DNA of 64,000 nt from Parapristionchus giblindavisi (taxonomy: Eukaryota > Nematoda > Chromadorea > Rhabditida > Diplogasteridae), in contig CALSFV010000006.1 in the NCBI GenBank assembly GCA_943737045.1, positions 682,001-746,000 on the forward strand, given 5' to 3'. A program made the translations under genes and the position numbers. The first letter of the stretch is position 1; every line of letters starts with the position of its first letter. The notes beneath the pieces were generated by a model. It saw only the letters and a program-made list of their open reading frames with translations, was not told the origin of the DNA and did not search any database. Of the stretch, positions 56,801 through 62,580 are shown one piece after another.

Positions 56801-58375
56801 GGTATCTTCACTATTGGTTGGCTCTACTTTCTCAATAGTTCCTCTCTCTAATACCAATGTTTCTTGCAAGATACAATTCTCGGAAAAATGAGGAACTGTA
56901 GGTAAAGTGTTATTCTTTGAAGTCCATCTACCACCTTTTGTTTGTGTAAGATCTTGACCATTGAATTTCTTGGTTTTAGAGATGAGTCGACATTCCTCAG
57001 GTGAAATTTTTTTTGTATTTTCTGGTTTTATTTCTAGATTAGGACGGAAAATCTTTAAAATAGATGAAGCACATATGTTATGAGTAAATATAGTGCATTT
57101 ATAAGCTTTATTTTTGAAATTATTATTTTTGGTATATATTTCAGCATATGAATTGATAGATTGAATTTGTGGAATTGTTTTGCATTCAAAGTCTTTAGGA
57201 ATAGTCAAAAGAATACTTGGTTTGGCATTTTCGCAATTAATGAAACTTTGATTATAAGCGTTGGCGGTAGTGAAAAGCGAGAAAAGCGTAGCGATTATGA
57301 ATATGGAATTGATTAAATTAGGATTGCTCATACTGCGTGACATTCTGACATCATTTGATTGGTTTTGTTCATGTTCAATAAAATTGAGACCATATCTGTT
57401 TTGATAATTGAATTGATTTCTATATTGAGGTGGTGCCATGTTTGGATTGAATTGATTAAATTGATTATTCTGGTAATAAGGACGATTATATGGACGGCTA
57501 AAGTTAGGTCTGAAGTTTCCTCTATTTCTGTCTCTGAATTGATTGTTCCCTGGAGGTCTACTATATCCTCTGTTTCTTGGATATCCTCGGAATGCCTGGT
57601 TACCTCTAAAGTTTCTTGAATTGTTCATTGACTGTTGTGGTAACCGGAAAGGGTTGGGATTGAGGTTTCCCATAGGCTTACTATACTTATTTGGTTTCTC
57701 ATTAGATGGAATTGACTTTTTGATAGTAAGGTTATTCAAAACTTCAGATATTTCCTCTGTTTTCGCAGAAATGGCGTTCAACTGATTAGCTACTTGTTTT
57801 GTATCCCTAGCAAGAATGCTTTCTTCCATCTCCGCTATTACTATTGCTTCATCAAATGTCTTTGGATTTTGTCTAACCACTTTCTCCCATATATTAGTTG
57901 GTAAGCCTTTGATAAAGATATCCTTAGTCAATGTATCTCTAGAGTTTGCATCAATTTCTCCATATAACCTTTTTACCATGTTTTTGATTCTTTCAGCAAA
58001 ACTAGATACATTATCTCCATCTTTCCATTTATCACTCATATTTGCTAAAGCTAGTTGACGATTAATATTCTGGTTTAAGAATTCTTTAAACTTAGAAAGC
58101 ATAGTAGCCCAGTCTCTTCTATCATTCGCATCTATCTTTTCATAAGCTCTCTTAGCTCTACCTGTCAGTCTAACTGGAAAAATTCTCAAACAATCAGCCA
58201 TATCTAGCCCATAAGCCAATGCAGTTTCTACGAACTTCTTACTATACTCATCAGGAGTTTCAGCGCCTTCTCCACTGTAATGTTTCAGATCTTTCAAACA
58301 TGAAGTTGTTGCTGCGCTAGCAATCTTTGTTCCTATCTCCGTTAATGCATCTATTACATTATCGTTATTAGCCAT
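50897..58375 (-). CDS. Gag-Env-like-Pol polyprotein of Ty3/Gypsy element
   Basis: One unbroken frame. From the preferred ATG at 58375 it gives 2492 aa; the frame is open 72 codons further, to a stop just before 58591, but has no ATG there. The ATG is in good context (GATATGG). Numbering below counts from 58591. Gag 79-290; basic Arg/Asn/Gly/Tyr-rich tail 300-400; hydrophobic segment 428-446; cysteine-rich ectodomain; transmembrane segment 1264-1289; protease DSG at 1396-1398; reverse transcriptase YIDD at 1855-1858; RNase H; integrase with HHCC and DD35E; GPF/Y end. Gag, Pol and their order are standard for Ty3/Gypsy. The glycoprotein-like module between Gag and protease is not. No frameshift or stop separates the parts, so protease cleavage or splicing must make separate products. 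Confidence 0.93.
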   Translation of the reverse strand: MANNDNVIDALTEIGTKIASAATTSCLKDLKHYSGEGAETPDEYSKKFVETALAYGLDMADCLRIFPVRLTGRAKRAYEKIDANDRRDWATMLSKFKEFLNQNINRQLALANMSDKWKDGDNVSSFAERIKNMVKRLYGEIDANSRDTLTKDIFIKGLPTNIWEKVVRQNPKTFDEAIVIAEMEESILARDTKQVANQLNAISAKTEEISEVLNNLTIKKSIPSNEKPNKYSKPMGNLNPNPFRLPQQSMNNSRNFRGNQAFRGYPRNRGYSRPPGNNQFRDRNRGNFRPNFSRPYNRPYYQNNQFNQFNPNMAPPQYRNQFNYQNRYGLNFIEHEQNQSNDVRMSRSMSNPNLINSIFIIATLFSLFTTANAYNQSFINCENAKPSILLTIPKDFECKTIPQIQSINSYAEIYTKNNNFKNKAYKCTIFTHNICASSILKIFRPNLEIKPENTKKISPEECRLISKTKKFNGQDLTQTKGGRWTSKNNTLPTVPHFSENCILQETLVLERGTIEKVEPTNSEDTIISSFGPVDRCNIGSETCTSNNGTVVWEVNDPPSCHFKSMGQYQVEISESVILVEDIQIALFPMNEYPAVAVLNSCENKKMIRMENDVFVHFPEFATVNSMRELMGVAGRKRRMKREINNTKKFFTYTAEKSIYDEIRSNIRNLSDPFQKFDRHFIQRVKRAKVAWHDIYWQLTHFDGMTLTEAVLRSIRIREMKTYMDTLLHQMLDEEMLEISKKELNKTDGQAVARVEYTFATLNGFRRTSLGHRLLVGDAIDDIPIYFYPSSLHEALEKEFTKGTPRVKKDDREIVHNSTLQLSLHALELRGWDHVAMRQYMKSLGNVERFPVNLPRWPNTALEQSKLEFAVLKRQRESEQRYNFEKISNPHDVMLGNIPEIISSTATTTTTTKRTTTTTTTTTTTAPSTTRKMQTTTKPTTTTRQIPSIPSAAPWTFREFLGQSPPRPIGIAERYEKICMQKKERMRIVRESLYLDATFAMRLLLQRKDITATAVGENTVAISQCESVYPEQIYMKKKIESFLIGDRCYNSLPIRVEGMIMFVNTKTGQIMKDDTPVDCETFDPNRYSLENQVYLIENANRQLQSPQLGKIVFKREITYANMTIPSSFIAMFDSAKTEISKQIDSAAFAINDAEDKIKEKFENVVNATEKVVNEVKENVGGTFDKVKDKIYKTFFIALGIILSVVIGIPSIYFLGMCYIKRKALSFVERKNLKAAIDRTKKLAGINNIEEADGNRGINSIEASAPEEEIEQAYKSYIRRKVDLYELQREMLLAAITTKENKLPYISVKAQGVDSSFIKEIPTLLDSGASVSIVRLSTIKSLGITDVSAPPKWRAVTANGSTLDFIATVKMWIHLANKPLKHILYVTEDHLSPAPCLLGADFIFSMNRNGVDITFQNGNVLIGKQPTQKLENVFSMQKEIEVRLLETNVLEPRSDNVVMGEIEGYFGDEQELLIKPNNKLEISEKVVVGRTLVKPKENGKVHIRLLNPSKENVKIWAGQRIAVAEIVPPQGNQVAYMVQQNSVNYIPPDPFNYVPPEARWEDRLPRLPMLDKVDTDMTKDLNLDKAALSEVGKNRLRKIINDNRAAFVGSDGRIGCYTGSIRHRIDIDETAPIPAQRPHRVPLEQREEIAKQIAQLLADNIIRPSNSLFSSPIILVRKADKKSWRFAIDYRKVNSITKKATYLLPNITEILDLTAGKTLYTTFDFQSGFFQIPMEEAHIERTAFSSFLGAYEFLRMPMGLSGAPVTFQRVMEDLKRQIQASIFIYIDDVIIASDNEDKHLRDVEEVLRKIAEFGLKIRLDKCQWASTSVKFLGFIVSGEGLRVNPEKVRSIRDYPRPTTVTEMRGFLGACSYFRRFILNFARIAAPLHEATTQENPIKWSPEMIYSFEKLKESLTMAPVLAAPRLGFPFQIETDASGTAIAAILLQKNENNELHPIAYESRTLNKTESRYVALELEALAIAFAIQKFKPYITGAKTTIITDRSPLTAMFKRKDLTGVLAKYQCSIQEMDVDIIYRPGKKNKLADSLSRYPPITKTHSVNFIHSINNIDIPNADKIKQEQVNCPWIRDLIQHLTCGRPDDATTRKRAEKHTVREGVLFRKRRYDDDVIVLDENGEIKEQIMDYFHCNSFSGGHLGIDKTFNKIEKRFIWNDMRKDIRIHVRTCDICQKRKFIPMDMGKEELGKWKTPERPFERVHIDVVGPLQQTLSGNKFILVSICSFTKYAITSAIPDQKTDTVAKSFIQDVVSKHGVPEQIITDRGTNFVSAIYESMCKTLGTSHIRTTAMHKTGQGQVERFNGILEQLLRQYCSEKVDDWDDHLPMVTFAYNTSKHATTEFSPFYLVHGREAQTPLDIAMPKQTYCEDITYDHRLKEDLARIRRIAHENIKRKTDERKRKYDDHGNVKRKDFEIGDKVLVRDEIAGKLQNQYKGPFDIVMIQRPNLALRLHKGIDIVHMDRIKPYRAAFEDEKRQANVDQD
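50942..51979 (-). other. Integrase with HHCC, DD35E and GPF/Y-type end
   Basis: The zinc-binding residues are His 2214, His 2222, Cys 2252 and Cys 2255. The catalytic residues are Asp 2286, Asp 2346 and Glu 2382, with exactly 35 residues between the last two. A KGPF motif near 2516-2519 marks a GPF/Y-type C-terminus. There is no chromodomain, so no obvious histone-reading module explains insertion into the satellite. Confidence 0.93.
52232..52609 (-). other. RNase H domain
   Basis: TDASGTAIAAIL (from 2003), the ELEALAIAFAI block with its Glu (2044-2054), TDRSPL (2070-2075) and the closing LADSLSR (2112-2118) give the acidic catalytic set of LTR-element RNase H. Confidence 0.9.
52862..53494 (-). 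other. Reverse transcriptase domain
   Basis: Conserved Ty3/Gypsy blocks appear in order: FAIDYRKVN (1756-1764), TFDFQSGFFQIPM (1792-1804), RMPMGLSGAP (1825-1834), the catalytic YIDDVI (1855-1860) and VKFLGFIVS (1899-1907). All active-site residues are present. Confidence 0.95.
54152..54469 (-). other. Aspartic protease domain
   Basis: A retropepsin-type block: TLLDSGASVSIV around residue 1396 holds the catalytic Asp, and CLLGADFI at 1466-1473 is the second conserved motif. It would cut the polyprotein. Confidence 0.85.
54692..57343 (-). other. Envelope-like glycoprotein module inside the polyprotein
   Basis: Residues 417-1300 have the architecture of a type I viral-type glycoprotein. There is a hydrophobic signal-like segment at 428-446 after a Met at 417 and 421. 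The ectodomain has many Cys and at least eight N-glycosylation sequons (for example 447, 560, 619, 716, 740, 816, 888, 1192). Overlapping RKRR/RMKR cleavage motifs lie at 707-713, with a further RVKR at 755-758. A Thr-rich mucin-like stretch spans 976-1014. An amphipathic helix-prone stretch (1205-1262) precedes the transmembrane segment at 1264-1289. I cannot assign it to a fusion-protein class from sequence alone. Whether it mediates entry or is only retained is unknown. Confidence 0.75.
57362..58375 (-). other. Gag region of the polyprotein
   Basis: This part should form the particle coat and bind RNA in the cytoplasm. A Retrotrans_gag-type helical block runs over residues 120-260 (FPVRLTGRAKRAYE, then WATMLSKFKEF and SFAERIKNMVKRLYGE). 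Residues 300-400 are rich in Arg, Asn, Gly, Tyr and Phe, with short RG and RGY repeats. No CCHC zinc knuckle is present, so RNA binding probably relies on this basic low-complexity tail. Confidence 0.85.
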
Positions 58376-58591
58376 ATCTCCTATGTCTTGTTTTATTCTT
58401 ATATTCTTTTTGTTCTTTCTTTTTCTACCGAGATTCGGATCAACCCCGTAAAGTCGGAACCGTAGCGGAAATCCCGCCTTTGTTACCGATCTGGTGTGTG
58501 GTCTCCGAGGTGATGAATTACTTGAGTGATTCGATTCGATGCTACTATCAGAGTCTGACTGAATGTCGGGGACTTTGAACTTGAACGACAA

Positions 58592-58996
58592 TTACCTGAA
58601 TGGTGGATACTATGATTTTTTTTTCTAATATATGCTTGATCGTTGATGAAACACGGACGGAACGAATGACGGAAATGGACGCAAAATAACGAAAGTTAAA
58701 TAGGAGGAAGATGTTAGATGTCTGTTCTAATGAATAATAGAATGACCTTAAGAATTAATTATGTGTGTAAATGTGTTTTGTATTAGTACAGTGTTACGAG
58801 ATAACACGCAAATTACCCGTTAAAAAATTTTATTTCTTTTTTTTAAATTTTATTTATTTTTTTTTTTATATTTTTTTTAAAATTTTTTCACAAATAATAT
58901 ACATATACAAAGTGAATAAATGATACAAAGTACAAATATTACACGTAATACAGATATGGATTCTATTATGATACATATGTCCACAAAATGGCTATT
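58592..58996 (-). other. Spacer between accessory frame and gag, with A-rich tract
   Basis: No gene. About 58821-58888 is nearly pure A/T and A-rich on the element's sense strand, with AATAAA-like words, starting roughly 100 nt after the stop of the upstream frame. Confidence 0.6.
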
Positions 58997-59956
58997 CTAT
59001 TCTAATGCCTCTTTCAATAATTCGACACAAGTTATAGTCATCCGAATTTGCAACATATACCTAAGATGCATATCATGTTTCCCATTACCCGATATTCTAT
59101 CTATTATATTATTTGGTAGATAAAGTTTTATGACCTCTGAATTTATAAGAAATGTGCCATCTATGCCTTTCAGGTTGGTTAATTCTACTAACTTTTTAAT
59201 AGTATAGGATAAAGTTAAAGCATTAGTTGATGTTATGTCTAAGAAATTGAGCTCAAGAGAAATATCATGTGGTATCTCAAAGATGTATTTTAGTTCATAA
59301 TTCATAAATGTGGACATATGACTAATAGCTAAAGGTAAAGTTTGGGATTGTTTTCTCCTAAATTCAGGGAATTCCATTAGTATTGCCTTTAGATAGAGCC
59401 TCCTGATAGCAATAATATTGGTGAAATTATCCTTAACATCTTCCAATATCTTCTTAATGTTCCTGGTCCTTCCCACGTTCGTTCCTCTCGAAATAATATG
59501 CACATCTTCTATCTCTCCATAACGCTCAACTTGATGTTCTTCTACCATTTTATTATAGCCTGCATCTTCCAGAAAGGTCTTCACGTGAGTGATCACTTGA
59601 TAAAGTTCTTCCTTTGCCAGAGTCCACCTGACTTCTAATTCGGTCGAATACGATGAGAGGTCTACTACAGGAGCTTGATTATAATACTTAAACATATAAT
59701 CTATTTCTTCATCAACCGATCTTCTTAAAGTTTCATGTACTTCCATAAGGGCAGTAAACTGTTCATAGGCAGTTTGAAGATCTTCTTGTGATGTGTTTAT
59801 TGTAAAAGTTTTCATTTTACACGATCTTGCTGTATCTTGAATAACGTCTATCCATTGGGCGATAACTTCCAACTTTCTCTGCCTTGGGGCACGTCTTATG
59901 ATGGAATTCTTCAGTTTTGAATATGATGAAATGAATTCAACGGAATCCATATCCAT
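58997..59956 (-). CDS. Unrecognised 319-aa protein upstream of gag
   Basis: A full-length frame on the element's sense strand, between primer site and gag. The frame is open to 60070 without an ATG at its edge. Possible starts are ATG at 60031 and at 59956. I prefer 59956 (MDMDSVEF) because a TTTTCAG splice-acceptor-like sequence lies just before it. The protein is charged and predicted mostly helical. It has a coiled-coil-like part (about residues 50-115, around LQTAYEQFTALMEVHETLRR), no cysteine-rich or transmembrane part, and no motif I know. The N-terminal half faintly recalls the coiled-coil start of BEL/Pao Gag proteins, an unverified impression. It could be an accessory protein of the element or a captured host gene. 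Confidence 0.6.
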   Translation of the reverse strand: MDMDSVEFISSYSKLKNSIIRRAPRQRKLEVIAQWIDVIQDTARSCKMKTFTINTSQEDLQTAYEQFTALMEVHETLRRSVDEEIDYMFKYYNQAPVVDLSSYSTELEVRWTLAKEELYQVITHVKTFLEDAGYNKMVEEHQVERYGEIEDVHIISRGTNVGRTRNIKKILEDVKDNFTNIIAIRRLYLKAILMEFPEFRRKQSQTLPLAISHMSTFMNYELKYIFEIPHDISLELNFLDITSTNALTLSYTIKKLVELTNLKGIDGTFLINSEVIKLYLPNNIIDRISGNGKHDMHLRYMLQIRMTITCVELLKEALE

Positions 59957-60403
59957 ACTGATATCACTGAAAACGAATATATTAAACTCAGCATAGCCCG
60001 GGAAAATATGCGACGAATAAATACGCGACATATAAATGCATAACACATATAATAATGTATGGGATAGCAAGTCAAATGTCCTATTGTTGATGATTATTCA
60101 CTTCTTCTTTTAAAAATGTGTATATATATAAATATATATATATATATTTTTAATTTGGAGATTTTTTTTTGAAAATAGGAGAGTGGTGCTTCGGTAAAAT
60201 AGAGCTCTACGTTTTTCTCTTACAGTTAAAATTCATGATTCCGCCACATGTATGAATGACATATAAATTGACTTTGAATTAGTAAAATTAGAATTGGATT
60301 AATGAATGAAATGAAATGTAAATATTGTCCTCAGATAACACAAAATGTGTCGCAATTATTATTCTTATTATTTAAATTAAATGTAGTTACATTCTACTAC
60401 GAT

Positions 60404-60488
60404 CCAAACTTCACTATCTACCGTATTTCTACGGTGTTGGATCAAAGGTTCCAAACTTCACTATCTACCGTATTTCTACGGTGTTGGA
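60404..60488. repeat. 47-bp tandem duplication with short hairpin
   Basis: CCAAACTTCACTATCTACCG and the following 18 bases start at 60404 and again at 60451. Each copy contains CCGTA-TTTC-TACGG, a 5-bp stem with a 4-base loop. Confidence 0.85.
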
Positions 60489-61008
60489 CCCATGACTTTT
60501 CTACAGAACTAGTATTCAGTATGCGTCCACACCTATTCTACATCTGTGATTAGTCAGCTGCTTTCAATATATTTAATACTTATTCAAAACTCATCCATCC
60601 CGGATCGAGCGATTCCTATCATATGCCTCTGTATCCTTATACCGCGCCTATATTTAAGGCTATATGACTCATGAGTTCTTTTATTTCGATGCTAAGTGCA
60701 GCTTAAAACGGAAATAAGGATCAGGAAATTAATATAATATTGCATCGTTGTACCATCCTAAAGCGACATTATTCTCTTTGATTACAAAATTATTCATATT
60801 CCGGCCGGAATATCTATTAGCATAGTGGAATCTATATCATAGACAATTCTCAAGGAATGTAACGTAATGTCTATGAGTGGTTATCGAGGCTATTTCAAAT
60901 ACTATTTATTTATTTATGTTGTGCTACTTCCTCAACTATTTTTTTTCTATACATGTGAATCAATACGCTACTGGGGCCAGAGAAGAAACGAGAGGGTCTA
61001 TACCCTAC

Positions 61009-61235
61009 GAGAGCGATGTTTCCCTCTCATTGTCTCTCTTCAACTCTCTCTATCTCTTTCTCGTAGACTCGAACTCTACTCGCACTCTGTATCTACGAAG
61101 CCCCATGAGAGTGATGTTCCTTCCTCATTGTCTCTCTTCGACTCGCCCTCTCTCTCTCTTTCTCTATTTACAAGGCCCATGAGAGTGATGTCTCTCTCTA
61201 GTTGTTTCTCTTTGACTTTCTCTCTTTTTCCTCAT
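61009..61235. repeat. CT-rich degenerate triplication
   Basis: GAGAGCGATG/GAGAGTGATG followed by a CT-rich run starts at 61009, 61107 and 61181. On the element's sense strand this is GA-rich. Confidence 0.75.
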
Positions 61236-61529
61236 TAATCTTTCATTCTGCTACTATCATCAGTACATTATGCATCAATAGTATTATTTTACAAGCTAGT
61301 CTAAAACCGTGTGTGCATATCACTTATGTACGTTAAATTAATTATAAACTTAATATAATTTCCTTATTACCAGAGCACCACCTAATACATAGCAAAATTT
61401 GCAAAAATGAACATGAACAGATGTCCGTTTATGTATGAGTTCAATTTTTTTTTTCGTATTCATAATGCTATTTCGTTATTAATTGACATATTAATTTAAT
61501 TTTTGGACTTCACCTTTTTCTCCATGATG

Positions 61530-61568
61530 AGTACCGTAATCTTGGTACTGGTGCCGTAATCTTGGCAC
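61530..61568 (-). other. Two tandem hairpins with identical loops and a compensatory change
   Basis: Unit 1 (plus strand) pairs AGTACC with GGTACT. Unit 2 pairs GTGCC with GGCAC. Both enclose the same 8 bases GTAATCTT. The units differ at an A-T versus G-C stem pair, so pairing is kept. They lie about 90-130 nt downstream of the primer site in the element RNA. Confidence 0.75.
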
Positions 61569-61656
61569 AATGACAACAAAACAATTCGCGAAATCCGATT
61601 AAATAATACGTCAATTTAAGAAAGAAAATACGCAATGCAACCAGAAGAAGAGTCAC

Positions 61657-61667
61657 TGGGACCTCCA
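61657..61667 (-). promoter_or_regulatory. Primer binding site, tRNA-Gln type
   Basis: The minus strand reads TGGAGGTCCCA directly after the 5' LTR with no spacer. It is complementary to ...UGGGACCU-CCA, the 3' end known for metazoan tRNA-Gln; the match stops after 11 bases. Confidence 0.8.
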
Positions 61668-62576
61668 TGTCAACACGAGTGTGGTTCTAACTATCAAAAG
61701 GGTTTTTCTCGGGACTTCTGTCTCAGAAAAGAATATGAAAACAGTTTCCTAATCACACTCGGTCTTATTTCCCCGGGAGTTCTCTCCTCTTGTGGTTGAA
61801 TTACGATGTGATAGCTGTTAGGTTAAACTATATGAAGATATTTAGATACTTATATAAATATTTATTGAATATAGAAGATGAAGAGAGGCAATAGATTAGC
61901 TGTGCGGAAGCATATGAAAGCATAGGGAAGGGAAGACAAGAAAGAGCCTGGGAGGAGTGTCATTCTAATCTTAAGAGATATCTGGATGCGGCGTTGTCAG
62001 AGCAATATTAAGACTAGGTAAGCTAGAGGTGCTAGAGGTGGGGGATACGGTATTCCTTCTCCAACGGCGAACCTACTGGTTCACGGACGTTGGGGAGAGG
62101 AGTCCTTCTGGACTACGGTAGGAGGCGGAACCTCCGTTCCCGCAGGAGCCAGTGTACCCCTCTCCGGGAAACCGGAGAGCAGACGCGCAACGAAAGCAAA
62201 GAGGTAAAAGAAGCTCTCTCCGCCCCGAAACCGGGCCTTTTATACTCATCCCAGATCACTCTCCATGCCTAACACCTCCACCAAACACACGGTCTCTCAT
62301 GCACTTTTAAACTACTGTAGTCCTTATTTCTAAGGCGCCAGACATTCATTAATCTTCTTGTCACGCTCTGAAACACTCCTCCCGCGCTCCCTCAAGTCTA
62401 TCTGATGGATCTCCCTAGACGGCCAGACTTTGATGGATGGCATTGCACTTTACGAGATAGAAGGTTTCTTTCGAAAGGGTAGAAATAGAAGCTCAAAGAT
62501 CAAACATGCAAGACCTAGTTGCTAAAGATTACGGTATCAATAACAATTAAGATTACATATGATAATTACTATGACA
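61668..62576 (-). repeat. 5' LTR (909 bp)
   Basis: Promoter-side LTR of the element, the same as 49875-50783 by eye. TATA box at 62237-62244 and tetraloop hairpin at 62160-62179, both on the transcribed path. Confidence 0.95.
62237..62244 (-). promoter_or_regulatory. TATA box of the 5' LTR
   Basis: TATAAAAG on the minus strand; the expected start of the element RNA is about 25-30 nt further along the minus strand. Confidence 0.7.
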
Positions 62577-62580
62577 ACAC
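62577..62580. repeat. Target site duplication (ACAC), right
   Basis: Partner of 49871-49874; the satellite continues in phase after it. Confidence 0.9.

Larger units (their letters stand above)
59957..61656 (-). other. Long 5' leader of the retrotransposon
   Basis: About 1.7 kb from the primer site to the accessory frame, with no convincing gene. It holds a (TA)n stretch near 60120-60150, a 47-bp tandem duplication (60404-60488), a CT-rich triplicated block (about 61009-61235) and a pair of tandem hairpins (61530-61568). Confidence 0.6.
49875..62576 (-). mobile_element. Complete Ty3/Gypsy-type LTR retrotransposon with envelope-like domain
   Basis: This is a 12,702-bp element in minus orientation. 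It has 909-bp LTRs with TGTCA...TGACA ends, 4-bp target duplications, a tRNA-Gln-type primer site and a polypurine tract. Its main frame is intact. In transcription order it reads: 5' LTR (62576-61668), primer site, about 1.7-kb leader, a 319-aa frame (59956-58997), Gag-Env-like-PR-RT-RNaseH-IN (58375-50897), polypurine tract, 3' LTR (50783-49875). The RT-RNaseH-IN order and the GPF/Y-type C-terminus place Pol with Ty3/Gypsy. The matching LTRs and unbroken frame suggest a recent insertion into the satellite. Confidence 0.95.

Noticed and set aside
58376..58591. N-terminal extension of Gag by 72 codons
   Set aside because: The frame is open and the residues look protein-like, but there is no ATG and a TAA stop lies directly before it. 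A splice acceptor inside it could still use part of it, so it was left out of the CDS but not excluded.
60867..61238. Ser/Leu-rich open frames on the plus strand in the leader
   Set aside because: They arise from CT-rich simple repeats and run against the element's sense strand.
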